DNA of 64,000 nt from Lepus europaeus (GCF_033115175.1 NC_084831.1:9086540-9150539), one strand, 5' to 3'. Positions 29,613 to 41,143 are shown, counted from the first letter of the stretch. Translations and numbers: made by a program. The notes: generated from the letters alone by a model not told the origin.

Positions 29613-31980
29613 GGTCCCGCCGAGCGCGTCCCGCACCTCTGCCTCCCTGACTGGTTTTGTGTCTGGCGTCTTTGTGTTCCCTAAATAGTTTGTGTGTGTC
29701 TGTGTGTGTGTGTGGGGGGGACCTGGAGATCGTGTCCCTCGCTGTCCCCGTGCACCTGCGGCCGGGGTGGGTGTGACAGACCCGTGCTTCTCCACTGGTT
29801 GCACCCCGATAGCCAGCGGGGAGCCAGTTTTTGATGGTGGCCAGTGAGATAGGGAGTGGACCTGAGGGCCGGTGCGATTCCCAGCCCTCGCAGTTCCTGG
29901 GCTCCACGCGGGAAGGGCCCGCGCGCGGGCGTGCAGCCCTGAGCTCCGGGATCAGCCCCACGGGGAGCCCGAGCCCCCAGGCCGCTTCCCCGCGCTGCTG
30001 GGAGGAATCTCCACGGCCGCCCGCCGAGGTCACGGTGAGGCTCACGCCGGCCCCTCGCTTTGCCTTGTGGGGTTGCATTGAGGTTTGGGGTTTATTTGAG
30101 ACCCCAGTGCCTTCTGCTGGATCTTCGGATCCCTTTAGTCAAAGTGATTGTCCCCGCAAACGTCATTGTCCCCAGGAGGCTACTGGAATGTGTCTTTAAG
30201 TTTTTGTGTAGTCCAGGTTTATTGTTGAACGCGACCACAGGGTTTCACCACCAACAGGACCTTGTAGCCATTCTGCCTAGCCAAGCGCACACTGGGCTTT
30301 GCTGTGGCCGCTTCTGTCCGTAGCAGAAGAAAAATGGTGAGGTTCTTTTTTTTTTTTCATAACAACAAGATGGGAAATTTAGGTAGGAATATTAAGGAGG
30401 AGGAACGAAGACACATAGTTGATTCTCACATGTACCCAGCTGCCTGGCCACTCTGTCCGGGCTTCCTTACATACACATTTATTTGGCCGAATTCTCTCCT
30501 GTGCAGAATCACTATTTAGCCTCGACCTTACGAGATCATTAACCCCTCACTCCTGTCAGGCTCCGGCAACTGAGTCCAAAATTCATAGTAGGAACTGATT
30601 CTCGTTTACATTTTCTGTCATTCAGGGCTCTTTTTAAAATCTTTTTTGGTTTGATTTAAATAAGTTAGTACATTTTAAGTGCTCAGAAAAGTGCCAGGCA
30701 CTTAATCATAGGGCCCAATACATGTATGCTTTGTTCATTTTAGAAGTGGTTTCTTTATGTGAAAAGTTGGTGTGTATATATATATATATATATTTTTTTT
30801 TTTTCATTTCACGGGCAGTGCCTGAAGCAGTTCCATATAAATTAGTGATAATGTGCTCATTCTGAACATATGAAATGTAACAAATTGGGATTCTCACTAT
30901 AGAAGAGTTGTGGAGTAGAGGCAGGCAGACCCTTCATTGTTAGCACATCGGTCCCAGCCCCCTCTCCCAGGGTGCCTGTGTGCCTTTCTTCACTCACCCA
31001 TGTATTTGTTTAGAGGATGTATTCACATCTATATATCTAATCCCTTTTGTACAGGGTTGAGACCTTCCTGTGCATACTGTTGGTAATCTGTCCTCCCTTC
31101 CAGTGTTCGGGGCGTGTGTCTGTGTCGCTCACTCTTCTTCAATATGGGCAGGGGCCATCATTTATCAGCCAATTCCATATGGATCTGTGAGGTTTCCAGA
31201 CCCTGAGGTTTTCTTTATGTTATGATGCATTTGGAATTGTTTTCTGTAGTGGACTTTTAAGTTCTGTAATCCTAAGACACAGGAAAAATGTCAATTCTGC
31301 TGTTTAAGTTCTAAATATGTATTTTTCTTGCCAATGTAGTGGTAAGAAATAACTCGATTTCCGCCCAGTGTCAGCTCCTTTCTCCTCAGCCAGGTCTATG
31401 CAGTTATGTGCACGGATCTGCACACGTACTCTTTTGATGATTATTTTACGTTAGATGTTTATTTATTCATGGAACGGGGTCTTTAAGGTGCCGGTCTCTC
31501 TGCAGGTTCCGGCTGTGATTACAAACCTTTTAAGTCCTGTTAAATCGTAGACTTTCCGGGCTGGAAAGCACCATGGGTTATTCACGGTCTTCATGGCTTC
31601 CGACTAGCCTTTCGTGTTATCTGTAGTGCCCATGCCGGAAAAGAAAACCCAAACTGGGCCTCCACTAGGAGACCCCGCAGTAGGGAGTGACTGAGGAGCA
31701 GGTGGACGGTTGAGGGGCGTGGCGGTGGTGGCTTCAGGGAGTGCAGATGCCGGGGACCGTCGCTGATGGTCATTATGCCATCACTGTGGTGTGCGTCCAG
31801 GGTGTCCTGGCGGTGTCCTGCTTGCTGCTGCCCGCCAAGCATTTGCTTCGAGGCCTGGGGCCGAGTGCTCACGCTGTCCTTGGGGAATTCCAAGTTTATA
31901 GGCAGAGCTGGAGAAGTTCCGCTTGAGCGCTGGGAAGCTGTGGGCTCCTGTGGCCCCGAGAGTGACGCCCAGCTTCCGTG
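29613..31980. other. Intron 1, start: repeat-poor
   Basis: GC-rich up to about 30,050, then ordinary. A short (TG)n at 29690-29716 and a (TA)n plus T-run at 30773-30803 are the only simple repeats. Repeat-poor sequence right after a promoter often carries regulatory elements, but none is identifiable. Confidence 0.5.
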
Positions 31981-31984
31981 GCAG

Positions 31985-32130
31985 CACTGTGGGCATTCGG
32001 GCCGAGCGCCTCTCCGGCACGTGGCAAGGCGCTTAGCCACAGCCCTGCACCCCCCAGATGCCGGTGGCACCTCCCGCAGTGTGACAACCGGGGAAGTCTC
32101 TAGACGTTGCCAAATGCCCCATTGCAAAAT
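31985..32130 (-). mobile_element. MER20 relic in intron 1
   Basis: CACAGCCCTGCACCCCCCAGATGCCGGTGGCACCTCCC, GTGTGACAACCGGGGAAGTCTCTAGACGTTGCCAAATGCCCC matches the second half of antisense MER20; the first half (GGGCATTCGGGCC...) is more decayed. About 2.8 kb downstream of the promoter. Confidence 0.65.
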
Positions 32131-33911
32131 GGCTGCTGCGTTACAGGAGGGAGGCTCCTCTGATTGGCGGGTACATCACTGGCACCGTTGACCGACCGTC
32201 CTGAAGTCAGAAACTGTAAGAGTGAGACTGGAGTGCGGGACTTGGATCGCAGAGTCTGCAGCCGACTCTGCTCTGTCCACGTCCCCTCCTGCCTTGGCAT
32301 CCTTTTGTGGCAACAGAGAAAGCGGCGTGAGGGACCCTAGAGATTATGAAGTTCTCACGACACAAGATCAGCACTCCCAGTATGCAGATTAAATTATTAT
32401 GAAATTTAAATAAATTTGCATAGAGTTGACGCATGGTGAATCGTGTAAGCATGTGGTCCATTATGCTGAGTAGCACAGAAACAACTGTCTTTTCTCTCAG
32501 AAAATGGGGCTTGGTTGAAGCAGCCCCCTGAAGATTGATGGCAGAAGCCAGACTGCGGTTTTCTAAAAATCCTTTTTTTTTTTTTTAAGCAACCAGTTTA
32601 GGGTTATGCACAGAAGTGATGCATTTATGTTGAGGATAGAAGGCTTACTTTTGAAGTGCTTACCTAACTTTAAGTCATTGTAATTTAAAGATAGCTTGTT
32701 GATCTTTCTAGAAAATATGTGTCCTCAGTACAAGCTTTCCCTGCAGGGAGAAAGTATAAGTCGCTGCCTCTTTGTAAGTATAGATCGTATAGATTAAACT
32801 TCGCTGATGGCGTAAGTAATCTTTCGTCAGAATGTACTGATAAATAAAGCACAGGAAGAGACGTGCTGTGGGAGCCCAGCGTCTCTGCATCACCTCCCTG
32901 GAATGAGTGTGTGTGCCGTTGCAATAGTCTCCCTTCTCGGCCCCACCCCTGCCTCCCCGAGGCATGACTTAGGAGTTATTGCTTGCAGTAAATCTAGTTC
33001 ATTTGCACAGTGAAATATGCTTATAATATTTTTCTCGGCACTCGGTAGTATTTACTCCCACAGTCTTGGCTCATGTCATACCTGCGCTGGGTTTTCATTT
33101 ACTAGTCCTTTGGAGCATGCAGTAAAGAAAGTTCCACTGGGTACTGAGATATTTTCCAGCTCTTTGGTGAAAAGAATATTTTGTAGCTCTTGCAATAAGT
33201 CAGATGTCAAAGAGCTGAATTCCTGGTCTGAAATATGTACGGCGAAGTGCAGCGGGTAGCTTGGTCACCGTGGGCAGCCTGTCTGGAAATGGGCAGCACC
33301 CGCTGGTTCACACGTGCTGGTCCGTGGTTCTGTTAAACTCTGCTGGGACAGTTCTGTGGTGTTTTCAGCTAACTTTAATGATGCCACCCAAATTGGCAAA
33401 ATCTCCAGAAGTGTCAGGAGAGTCAGCAAACACTTCAGTGCGAATCCTGTGCGGTCCCAAGACCTTCCCGAGACGATGTCACTGAAGCGTCATCTGGGGT
33501 ATCAGTGTAAGAGGGAAGCCCCACGTGTTCTCCCTCTGTGAGGCTCATTTTAGGAACTTTGCAGTAATCTGAAAGCCCTGGTTTTAACGTGCGCCTGGAA
33601 GGGGGTGTTTTCAGGCTTCTTGGGATAAATATATTCCTTACTTGTAGCTCCCACCACTTGTTAGGGACATGGCACAGGGCAGCTCACCTGTGTTGGGTGC
33701 CCAGTGCTCGCTGAGAGAAGCCCTCGGTGACTCACAGAACCCTGGGGCAGTGGCTGGGCGGCCCAGAATGGCCAGGCACAGATCCAGCCCAGGGACCCAC
33801 CTGGTCTGACTGTTTGGGAGTGGATGGACCGCTTCTTCCTCTCTGTGAAGTGGGGATAAGGTTGCTTCTCTTTCCCTGGGATGATTTGAGGTGAATAAAG
33901 ATTATGGGAGC
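32131..33911. other. Intron 1, unique-looking
   Basis: No repeat family identified. A T-run at 32573-32586 and AT-rich patches at 32380-32420 and 32650-32700. Confidence 0.5.
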
Positions 33912-34191
33912 AGGGGCCCTGGCGAAGCTGGTTAAGCCACTGCCTACAACACCGTACCTTCGAGTCCCGGCTGCTGCCCTCAGGAGGCAGTGGAAGATGG
34001 CCCAAGAGGTCGGGTCCCTGTTACTCATGTGGGAGACCTGGATGGAGCTCCTGGCTCCTGGCTTCAGCCTGACCCAGCCTGGCTGTTGTGGCCATTTTGG
34101 GAGAGAACCAGCAGGTGGAAGATCTCCCCCCCCCCCCCCCCCCCCATAATTCTGCCTTTCAAATAAATAAATAAGTGAATAAATAAATCTT
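33912..34191 (+). mobile_element. CSINE, older copy with C-tract
   Basis: Diverged head GGGGCCCTGGCGAAGCTGGTTAAG and an internal deletion of the middle. The pyrimidine segment has become a run of about 19 C residues (34127-34145) and the tail is (AAAT)n. Confidence 0.87.
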
Positions 34192-34239
34192 TACCATTTG
34201 AAATACTTGAGGTTTTTGAACCACCCCTTACATGTTGCT

Positions 34240-34570
34240 GATAACAATACCACAGCCTGGGTGAATTATGAAGAAAGGGGTTGATTTGGGCTCAAGGTTC
34301 TGAAGGTCAGAGGTCGAGGGGCCGGATGTGCGGATGGCCTCTTGCTGGCAGGCTCCGTCCCGCCACATGCATATGTGTGTCGTCCAGTCTGCTCTTGTAA
34401 AGCCCCCAGGGTTCTGTCGTGAACCCTCCCCACCCCCACCACTGACCTTATCTAACCCTGCTCACCTCCAGACACGCAGTTGGATCAAGTTTCTACTCTC
34501 TTGATAGCACTATAGAGCTCAAATCCAACGTGAGTTTCCCAGCCATAGCAGCTTTTCAGGACCATGAATA
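34240..34570 (-). mobile_element. MaLR-type LTR relic, antisense
   Basis: GAATTATGAAGAAAGGGGTTGATTTGGGCTCAAGGTTCTGAAGG and, near the other end, GAGCTCAAATCCAACGTGAGTTT mirror the antisense layout of MST/MLT-type LTRs. Solo LTR fragment, no internal region. Confidence 0.55.
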
Positions 34571-35497
34571 GCATCTTTCGTACGTCTCCCAGTGAGCCTG
34601 GGAGATAACGTGGCTCACTTCTTACTGAGGGACATCCCGGTCACTGAACATGGTGGGGGTGAGGGTGACCTTCTCGCCCCTTCCGTGCCTTCCCAGTGCC
34701 AAGCCCTGCGTCTTCTACTCCTCTCTCTGGGTACTCTCCCCTCGGCAGTGTCCTTGCAGCTCGCCATCGTTAACCTGACGTCCTGTCTGGGGCCTGTGCT
34801 TCTGATGTAGCGTCTGCGGCATGCCTGGCCTCTGAACGGGACTGCCCACGTTCTCCTTGGGTTCCGTCCCTGTTCCTGCTGCGCTCTCTCTAGCATCGCC
34901 CGGCAGCTCTTGTGCAGCCCTGGCCTCAGTGCTGGGCTCCCCTCACCCTCTCCTTTACCTGCAGCGCACCACTCAGCTAACCCGTCCTCCACCGCTCGGC
35001 TAACACGTCCTCCCTTGTTGGTGCCCGCCGCGGTTTTTGTTTGCTTTCAGCTGTTGCCCGCAGTTCCAATCCTAACTGCCGTTACCCTGGATTCTCAACT
35101 GGCTTGCCTGCCCCGAGTCTCCAGCTGCCCACCCCTCTCACCTCCTGGCTCTTTCCTGGCAGTGGTGAAAGGTATTAGACTAGACTTTGCTTATGCTGCC
35201 TCTTCAGCCAGAAAATCCCCGGGGCCCATCGCAGGCGCCAACGCTGCCTTCCTGATGGGCAGTCCTGCACCGGCTTCCTCCTGCAGGTGTCGTGAGCTCT
35301 GCTTTTCAGGAATTCCTCTTCCGCTGTCCTCTGCAGACTGCCAGGCTTTGGCAGTGGGTCAAGGGATGTAGTAATAACCCCTTAGCAACATCTGGGGAGC
35401 CCTGTCCCTAAGTCGGGCTTGGCCATCAGCTGGAACTCAGAGCACCTGGAACTGGCCCCGTGTATCCTTACTGGAGTTGCACTAGTAGGCAAGCTTT
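34571..35497. other. Intron 1, moderately GC-rich, no feature
   Basis: Overlapping ORFs on both strands (largest about 150 codons at 34910-35371) lack domains, start context and splice support. Confidence 0.5.
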
Positions 35498-35515
35498 GGG
35501 AGAGTCTGTTTTCTT

Positions 35516-35888
35516 TCTCTTTCTTTCTTCCTTTCTTTCTCTCTCTTTCTCTCTCTCTATCTCTCTCCCTTTCTCCCTTTCTCTCTCCCCTTCTCTCTCC
35601 CTTTCTTTCTTGGCAGAGTTAGAGAGACAGAGAGAAAGGTCTTCCTTCCATTGGTTCACCCCCCAAATGGCTGCTATGGCCGGTGCCCTGCACTGATCCG
35701 AAGGCAGGAGGCAGGTGCTTCCTCCTGGTCTCCCATGCGGGTGCAGGGCCCAAGCACTTGGGCCATCCTCCACTGCCTTCCCGGGCCACAGCAGAGAGCT
35801 GGACTGGAAGAGGAGCAACCAGGACTAGAACCCCGGGGTGCTGGCAACACTGGCGGAGGATTAGCCTAGTGAGCTGCGGCGCTGGCCC
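35516..35888 (-). mobile_element. CSINE, young subfamily, 18-bp perfect duplication
   Basis: Tail replaced by a long TTTC/CTCT pyrimidine tract (35516-35611), then GGCAGAGTTAGAGAGACAGAG and head TTAGCCTAGTGAGCTGCGGCGCTGGCCC. GGGAGAGTCTGTTTTCTT is duplicated perfectly at 35498-35515 and 35889-35906, marking a recent insertion. Confidence 0.96.
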
Positions 35889-35906
35889 GGGAGAGTCTGT
35901 TTTCTT

Positions 35907-36597
35907 ATCACAGAGTGCTTAGACATCTTGAAACAAGAAGTACTAATGATTTTTTTTGAGGAACTGTACTTTTCCTTTAAAAGAATAATAACTCTTATAT
36001 GGAGCAAGGCTTCTTAAACCCTTTAACAACTGTAACTCTCCCTCCCCCCCTTCTCTCTCTCTCTCTCGCACACACACACACATACACACACACATACACA
36101 TACACACTGGTCTGTAGACATTAGACATTGCTATTGTTTTAAAATTGTCTTGGGAATAGAAGTAGTTACCTATTTAGGTGATAAACACCCGGCCTCAGAT
36201 TATTTAAAGTAGAAGGGCTGTTGTTCCCTGTCAGGATAAAATGAAACCTTAGTGAGATCTTGGGGGAAGACCTGTGGAACCTGTATGATGTCAGTGTGCC
36301 TGGCCCCTCTCTGGAACAGTAGAGTTGCACCCAACCGGGGTTATAGTTCTTGGTGTTCCTCTGTGAATTCAGGAAGCCTCCCTATGGCGTACATGAGTTT
36401 ACAGGGAAGGTGGGCTTACGTGTGTATCTCTTGTGTAAGAGAAACCAAGAGACCCAGGCAGCCACTTGTAAGATGGTCGTGTTAGTGCTTAGTGTCTTTA
36501 TGTGAGAAGTGAGTGCTTGGGTGTCAGGTGTTATGCCATGCTCTTGTAGCTTTCCTTTACATTTTAAGAAATGCCAGATGTTTTGCAGGGTTTCTGA
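35907..36597. other. Intron 1 with CT/CA microsatellite
   Basis: A compound (CT)n(CA)n tract with CATACA interruptions occupies 36047-36108. No other feature seen. Confidence 0.6.
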
Positions 36598-36614
36598 AAA
36601 TCTGAACTTTAAAG

Positions 36615-36920
36615 ATTTATTTATTCATTTTGAAAATCAGAGTTGTAGCGAGAGAGAATCTTCATCTGCTGGTTTTTCACTCCCCAGATGGCCACAATGG
36701 CCAGCACTGGGCCAGGCTGAAGCCAGGAGCCAGGAGCTTCATCTGGGTCTCCCGTGTGAGTGACAGGGGCCCAAACACTTGGACCATCTTCTGCTGTTTT
36801 TCCCAGGCTATGAGCAGGGAGCTGGATTGGAAGTGGAACAGTGAGGACATGAGCCAGTTCCCTCATGGGATGCTGGCATTGCAGGCAGTGGCTCTACCTG
36901 CATTGCTGGCCCCCCCCCCC
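36615..36920 (-). mobile_element. CSINE, 3' part of a composite insertion
   Basis: Tail ATTTATTTATTCATTTTGAAAATCAG directly abuts the 17-bp duplication AAATCTGAACTTTAAAG (36598-36614). Its head ends in a C-run at 36910-36921. The matching duplication is not here but at 37379-37395, beyond the next two segments. Confidence 0.88.
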
Positions 36921-37212
36921 CATTTTTTTAAGATTTATTTATTTAAAAGAGTTACAGAGGGGAGAGAGAGAGGAGAGAGAGAGAGAGAGAGAGTTCTGTT
37001 TACTGGTTCACTCTCCAAGTGGCCCCAATGACTGGGGCTGGGCCTGGCTGAAGCCAGGGGCCAGGAGCTTCATCTAGGTCTCCCAGGTGGGTGCAGGGGC
37101 CCAAGGACTTTGATCATCTTCTGCTGGTTTCCCAGGTGCATTAGCAGGGAGCTGATTCAGAAGTGGAGCAACCGGGACTCAAACCGGCAGCCGTGTGGGA
37201 TGGCAGTGACAC
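36921..37212 (-). mobile_element. CSINE, middle part of composite, head missing
   Basis: TTTTTTTAAGATTTATTTATTTAAAAGAG tail, GA tract, body up to GGCAGCCGTGTGGGATGGCAG. About 45 bp of tRNA-like head is replaced by LTR sequence. Confidence 0.85.
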
Positions 37213-37378
37213 TGTGTTACAGGGAAAACAGCGACAAAGAAAAGTGGCTCCAGTTCTTGTCACACATAGAAGAGGAATTTCCATGTGGACAAGGCAGTGA
37301 GCAAAGCAAGGTTTATTTAAGTCAGAAACCGCCTGCTGCGGCGGCAAGGAGCTGGGCTCCGAGAGAGAAAGACCCAGG
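37213..37378 (-). mobile_element. ERV LTR fragment (R-U5), 5' part of composite
   Basis: On the minus strand it begins near GGGTCTTTCTCTCTCGGAGCC, has TAAATAAACCTTGCTTTGCTCAC (a polyadenylation signal followed by typical gammaretrovirus-type R-U5 text), then TGTGTGACAAGAACTGG and ends CCCTGTAACA. The U3 part is absent and no viral gene is present. The left boundary (minus-strand 5' end) abuts the duplication at 37379-37395. Confidence 0.62.
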
Positions 37379-37395
37379 AAATCTGAACTTTAAAG

Positions 37396-38116
37396 GTTGA
37401 ATCACAAGAGCAGCATCTGCGGTGGCGGCCGCTGTGGGAGGGCAGCAGCTCTCGGGAGTTGACGGAGGATTCGTTTTGGTTTGGACATGGTGAGATGCAC
37501 CACGTGATGTCTTGCTTTAGACATACTGAGGCGGAAGCTTGGCATTTGAGTGTTAGTAAAGAACTGACGTACGTTTTCTTCTATGAAAATGTAAAGTTTT
37601 AGTGCCTCTGACGTAGGGGAAACGTTAGAAAGAAGCATCTTTTCATCAGTACTTCACTTTCAGTGCTGTTCTGCAGAATACACAGTCAGCGCTGGTTCAC
37701 CGGCGCGTTTCCTGGAGGCCGGGAGCTGCAGTGAGGACTGGACTCTTCCCAGCTCCCCGCAGAGAGCAGAACCCAGCCTCCACCTTCTCATGCCGATTTC
37801 CGCATCTGTATTTTTTGGCAATTAGTCTTGAAAATAAGGGGAGGAAATTAGCTTTTTCATTCGAGGGTGTTTTGATTGACAGAATTGCCTTGTTCAGTAG
37901 ACTGAGTGATTCTTCTGTGTTTTGAACCATGGGGAGGAATATCCTGCTACAGGGAGAGGTGTGATTTGTTTTAGTTTCTTGAGAGAAACTAGGAATTATT
38001 AATTATGACATCAGAGGGAATTACTAAAGCCCTCAACAATGCCTGAGATTTGTGAAGTAAAAAATTACATATTCTATGAAATATGACACACGTGCATAAA
38101 TTAATCAAAAGAATTT
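37396..38116. other. Intron 1, unique-looking
   Basis: Starts with a small GC-rich patch (GCGGTGGCGGCCGCTG, 37420-37435). Nothing else recognised. Confidence 0.5.
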
Positions 38117-38123
38117 AAGGGAG

Positions 38124-38597
38124 GGCCCAGCGCTGTGGCATAGTGGGTAAAGCCGCCGCCTGCCGTGCCAACGTCCCATATGGGGACGGTTCAAGTCCCA
38201 GCTGTTCCACTTCCGATCCAGCTCTCTGCTATGGCCTCGGAAAGCAGTAGAAGATGGCCCAAGTCCTTGGGCCCCTGCACCCACGTGGGAGACCCAGAAG
38301 AAGCTCCTGGCTCCTGGCTCCGGATTGGTGCAGTTCCAGCCATTGCAGCCAACTGGGGAGTGAACCCGTGGATGGAAGACCTCTCTCTCCCTCCCTCCCT
38401 CTCCCTCTCCCTCTCCCTCTCCCTCCCTCTCCCTCTCCCTCTCCCTCTCCCTCTCCCTCTCCCTCTCCCTCGCCCTCTCCCCCTCCCCCTCCCCCACCCC
38501 CTCCCTCTCCCTTTCTCCCTCTCCCTCTCCTTCTCTCCCTCTCCCTCTCTCTGTGTAACTCTGACTTTCAAATAAATAAATCTTTTAGAAAAAGAAG
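38124..38597 (+). mobile_element. CSINE with large (CTCCCT)n expansion
   Basis: Head GGCCCAGCGCTGTGGCATAGTGGGTAAAGCC and tail CTGACTTTCAAATAAATAAATC. The 3' pyrimidine segment has grown to about 165 bp (38382-38548). Short AAGGGAG duplications flank it. Confidence 0.93.
38382..38548. repeat. (CTCCCT)n polypyrimidine microsatellite
   Basis: About 25 CTCCCT-type hexamers with CCCT and CCCACC variants, pyrimidine-only apart from a G and an A. Source of long artefactual ORFs on both strands. Likely length-variable. Confidence 0.95.
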
Positions 38598-38604
38598 AAG
38601 GGAG

Positions 38605-40753
38605 AGCGTATGTTAAGTACGAGCTGTCTGTAGCATCAGCCGGGCCAGTGACGGGAATTCAGCAGTCGCTACACAGCGGCACATTGGTTTCTGAGCTAGT
38701 TGTTTAGTGTCATGCTTGGAGCCGTGTTTTTGAAAAGTTTACCTTTCATCTTTTTTTTTTTTAAGGTAAAAGAGGAGATAGTCTGGGATTGAAAAGCCCC
38801 TGGAGCGCCACAATCCGCATGCAGATGTAATAGTGCTGTCCTAGCGTGCCAGCAGGTCTCTTGTGACATGTCTGTGGTGGAGTTTGGCTGCCGCGGGTTC
38901 CTTGGAGCTGCAGGGCTGTTGACTTCAGAGCTCTGTACCTTCCCGTGTTGCAGACAGAAGCTCCCATCAGTCCTGGTTTCTCAGGGGAGCTCTGCGTCCC
39001 CCAAGCCGCTGACAGCAGCAGCCCCTCTTGTGTTGTCAGCCTGGTAGCCAGGAACCATCGTCAGTTTCAGAGTCTGCCACCTGGAGTAGACTGGCGAAAT
39101 GGCCACTTCCTTCCTTAGGCTTGTGCCAAGGCAGTCTCTGCTCCGTGCATTTGGGGAATCAGGAACTGTGGTGTGCCGGGCCTCATTCATGGGAGAAACC
39201 ACTGGTTTGTCTGTGACTGTGCCATTGCTTGTATGTCTCCTGCTGGGTTTGGAGGTGGGGAGGTTCCTCTGTGTTCTCTCTTCCTGCCTCCCGGCCTTGG
39301 GGAGACGTTCTTTCCAGGGCTGAGAACCGCAAATGCTTTTAAGAAAGAACCCACACCCTCTGATTCAGCAGTTCGCCAATCCTCGCTGGGTTTCCGGTCT
39401 CCCTCCTGGTCTCCCTTTCCACGCACACACAGTCTCCTTGTTCTAAACACGATGGACGCATCAGGTTTGATTTTTCTTTAGTAATGCAGTCTGTGTTTTC
39501 AGGGGAGCTAGGGGTTGTCACTGTGGAGCTAGATGCTGATGCTTGTGGGCTTGTATTATTTCAGGAAAGGAGAATCAATGCGTTTTCATCGAGCAGATTC
39601 AGCGTCAGCGCTTGTGCGTAATCTCACAAGTGGGTGCTGCACGTTTTCATATTGATTTTCTGGAAGATGGTAATTGGGTGCTTCCACTGTTTTGTTAGGA
39701 ATTATGAGTGGTAGTTTTCTATGACAATGAGTGTATTAATAATGATTGTAAATTAATAGAAATTACTTTTGAAAAGTTGCATAGTTCAGATATTTTTATT
39801 TTTCTAGAAGTTTCCGGATTGCAGCAATCTGTGTTAGGCACTGCAGATCTACTTTGGGAAAAGCGTAATCATCTCCATTTGCTACCATGATACTTATTTT
39901 CTCTGAGAGCGACTTTAGGTGCTGATTAGTTTTCGAATATTTTTCTTGTGTTTGCCATAAACTTTTCCAAGACACCCTTTTGCAAAATGGCATTTAAAAT
40001 TTTTCTTGCATCTAGTCTATGTTTTATTGCATTTTTGGGCTTCTAAATTTGGATGGACCATGCTCGTTCCATTACTTACTTCTGTTTTACTTTTAGTTCA
40101 TGAATTTCCCGAGTCTTCAAAGTTACATAAGTTTCTTCTGATTTTTGGTGTTAAAATGGAATTTTCTTTGTAATTTAGGAAAATAACAATTATTGTAATA
40201 TCAGTGACCTCTAAGTAACTATTGCAAAGTTAGTTCCTTTTCAAATAGCCCCCAAATATCTAAAGAATAATTACAAAATGTATGTTATCCTAAAGAATAA
40301 TTATAAAATAATATCAGTGACTTACAGGTGAATTGCAAATCAAACCAAATCCACGTTTTTCCAGTTCCGCATTTTCCTGCCCAGTCCGACACTAATCTTA
40401 ACAAGTCTGCTGCTCCTTCTCCCGGGCCTTGCACACAGCTTTGTGGGTTTTGCAAGTCTGAAAGGGCAGCCGTGAGGACCATTTCACCCGCATCGTGCGT
40501 GTTATGTGAAGGCTGCTGCATGAGCGTCTTTGGATTAATCCGCTGTTTCGGAGGATTGGTGCTGGCGATGGGCCTGGTCTGCCCCAGAGAGGTGTTCTCG
40601 GGCTCCGGACCTGTGTCAGATGGCTGCAGCTTTATATCACTGAGGTGGTCCTGACACTTGACCGGACCAGTATTTGAATAAAGACACTGGTCACTTTATT
40701 GTTGCTATGTGGACAGTGACCATTTATAATCAGACCATCTTTATGATATTAAC
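38605..40753. other. Intron 1, long repeat-poor stretch
   Basis: GC-balanced to 39,450, then AT-rich. A short tandem duplication (TAAAGAATAATTA at 40261 and 40291, 30-bp offset) is the only structure seen. No SINE in 2.1 kb is unusual for this window. Confidence 0.5.
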
Positions 40754-40767
40754 AAGTCACATAGTTT

Positions 40768-41040
40768 AAAAAAGATTTATTTATTTGGAAGGCAGAGTGA
40801 CAGAGAGAAGAAAGAGATGTTGGTTCAGCTGGTCCATCCTCCAGGTGACTGTAACAGCCGGAGCTGGGCCAGGCTGAAGCCAGGAGCCAGGAACGGCATC
40901 TGGGTCTCCCTTGTGGAGCGTCTTCTCTTGTCTTCCCAGGTGCATTCGCAAGGAGGCAGAGCAGCCAGGACTTGATGTGGGATGTGGGCAGTCTGACGTG
41001 GGATGCCCGTGTTACCCTCTGTACCACCGAGTCAGCCCCT
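40768..41040 (-). mobile_element. CSINE, older copy with internal deletion
   Basis: AAGATTTATTTATTTGGAAGGCAGAG tail, head GTACCACCGAGTCAGCCCC; about 270 bp. Duplications AAGTCACATAGTTT (40754-40767) and AAGTCACGTGTTT (41043-41055) are diverged. Confidence 0.9.
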
Positions 41041-41143
41041 AGAAGTCACGTGTTTGTGAGGATGATTTGTTCCAGAACTTCAGAGTAGTCGCTTGAAAAC
41101 TTAACTGCATGCATATTATTAAAGTTGTAGAGATTTAAAATAT

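Noticed and set aside
28633..29688. 351-codon ORF on the + strand across the CpG island
   Set aside because: GC-rich DNA has few stop codons; the product is low-complexity Gly/Pro/Arg/Ala without domains, and it runs through the exon-1 donor.
28894..30078. 394-codon ORF on the - strand across the CpG island
   Set aside because: Same compositional cause; overlaps the promoter of PRDM2 and shows no recognisable protein family. A bidirectional promoter is possible, but nothing in the sequence shows an antisense gene.
37213..37378. Possible endogenous provirus
   Set aside because: Only an R-U5 LTR fragment is present. No gag, pol or env reading frame, primer-binding site or second LTR was found in the window.
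38105..38616. Long ORFs on both strands
   Set aside because: Encoded by the (CTCCCT)n tract inside a SINE.
40261..40320. Small AT-rich tandem duplication
   Set aside because: Two imperfect 30-bp units are too short and AT-rich to mean more than local slippage.
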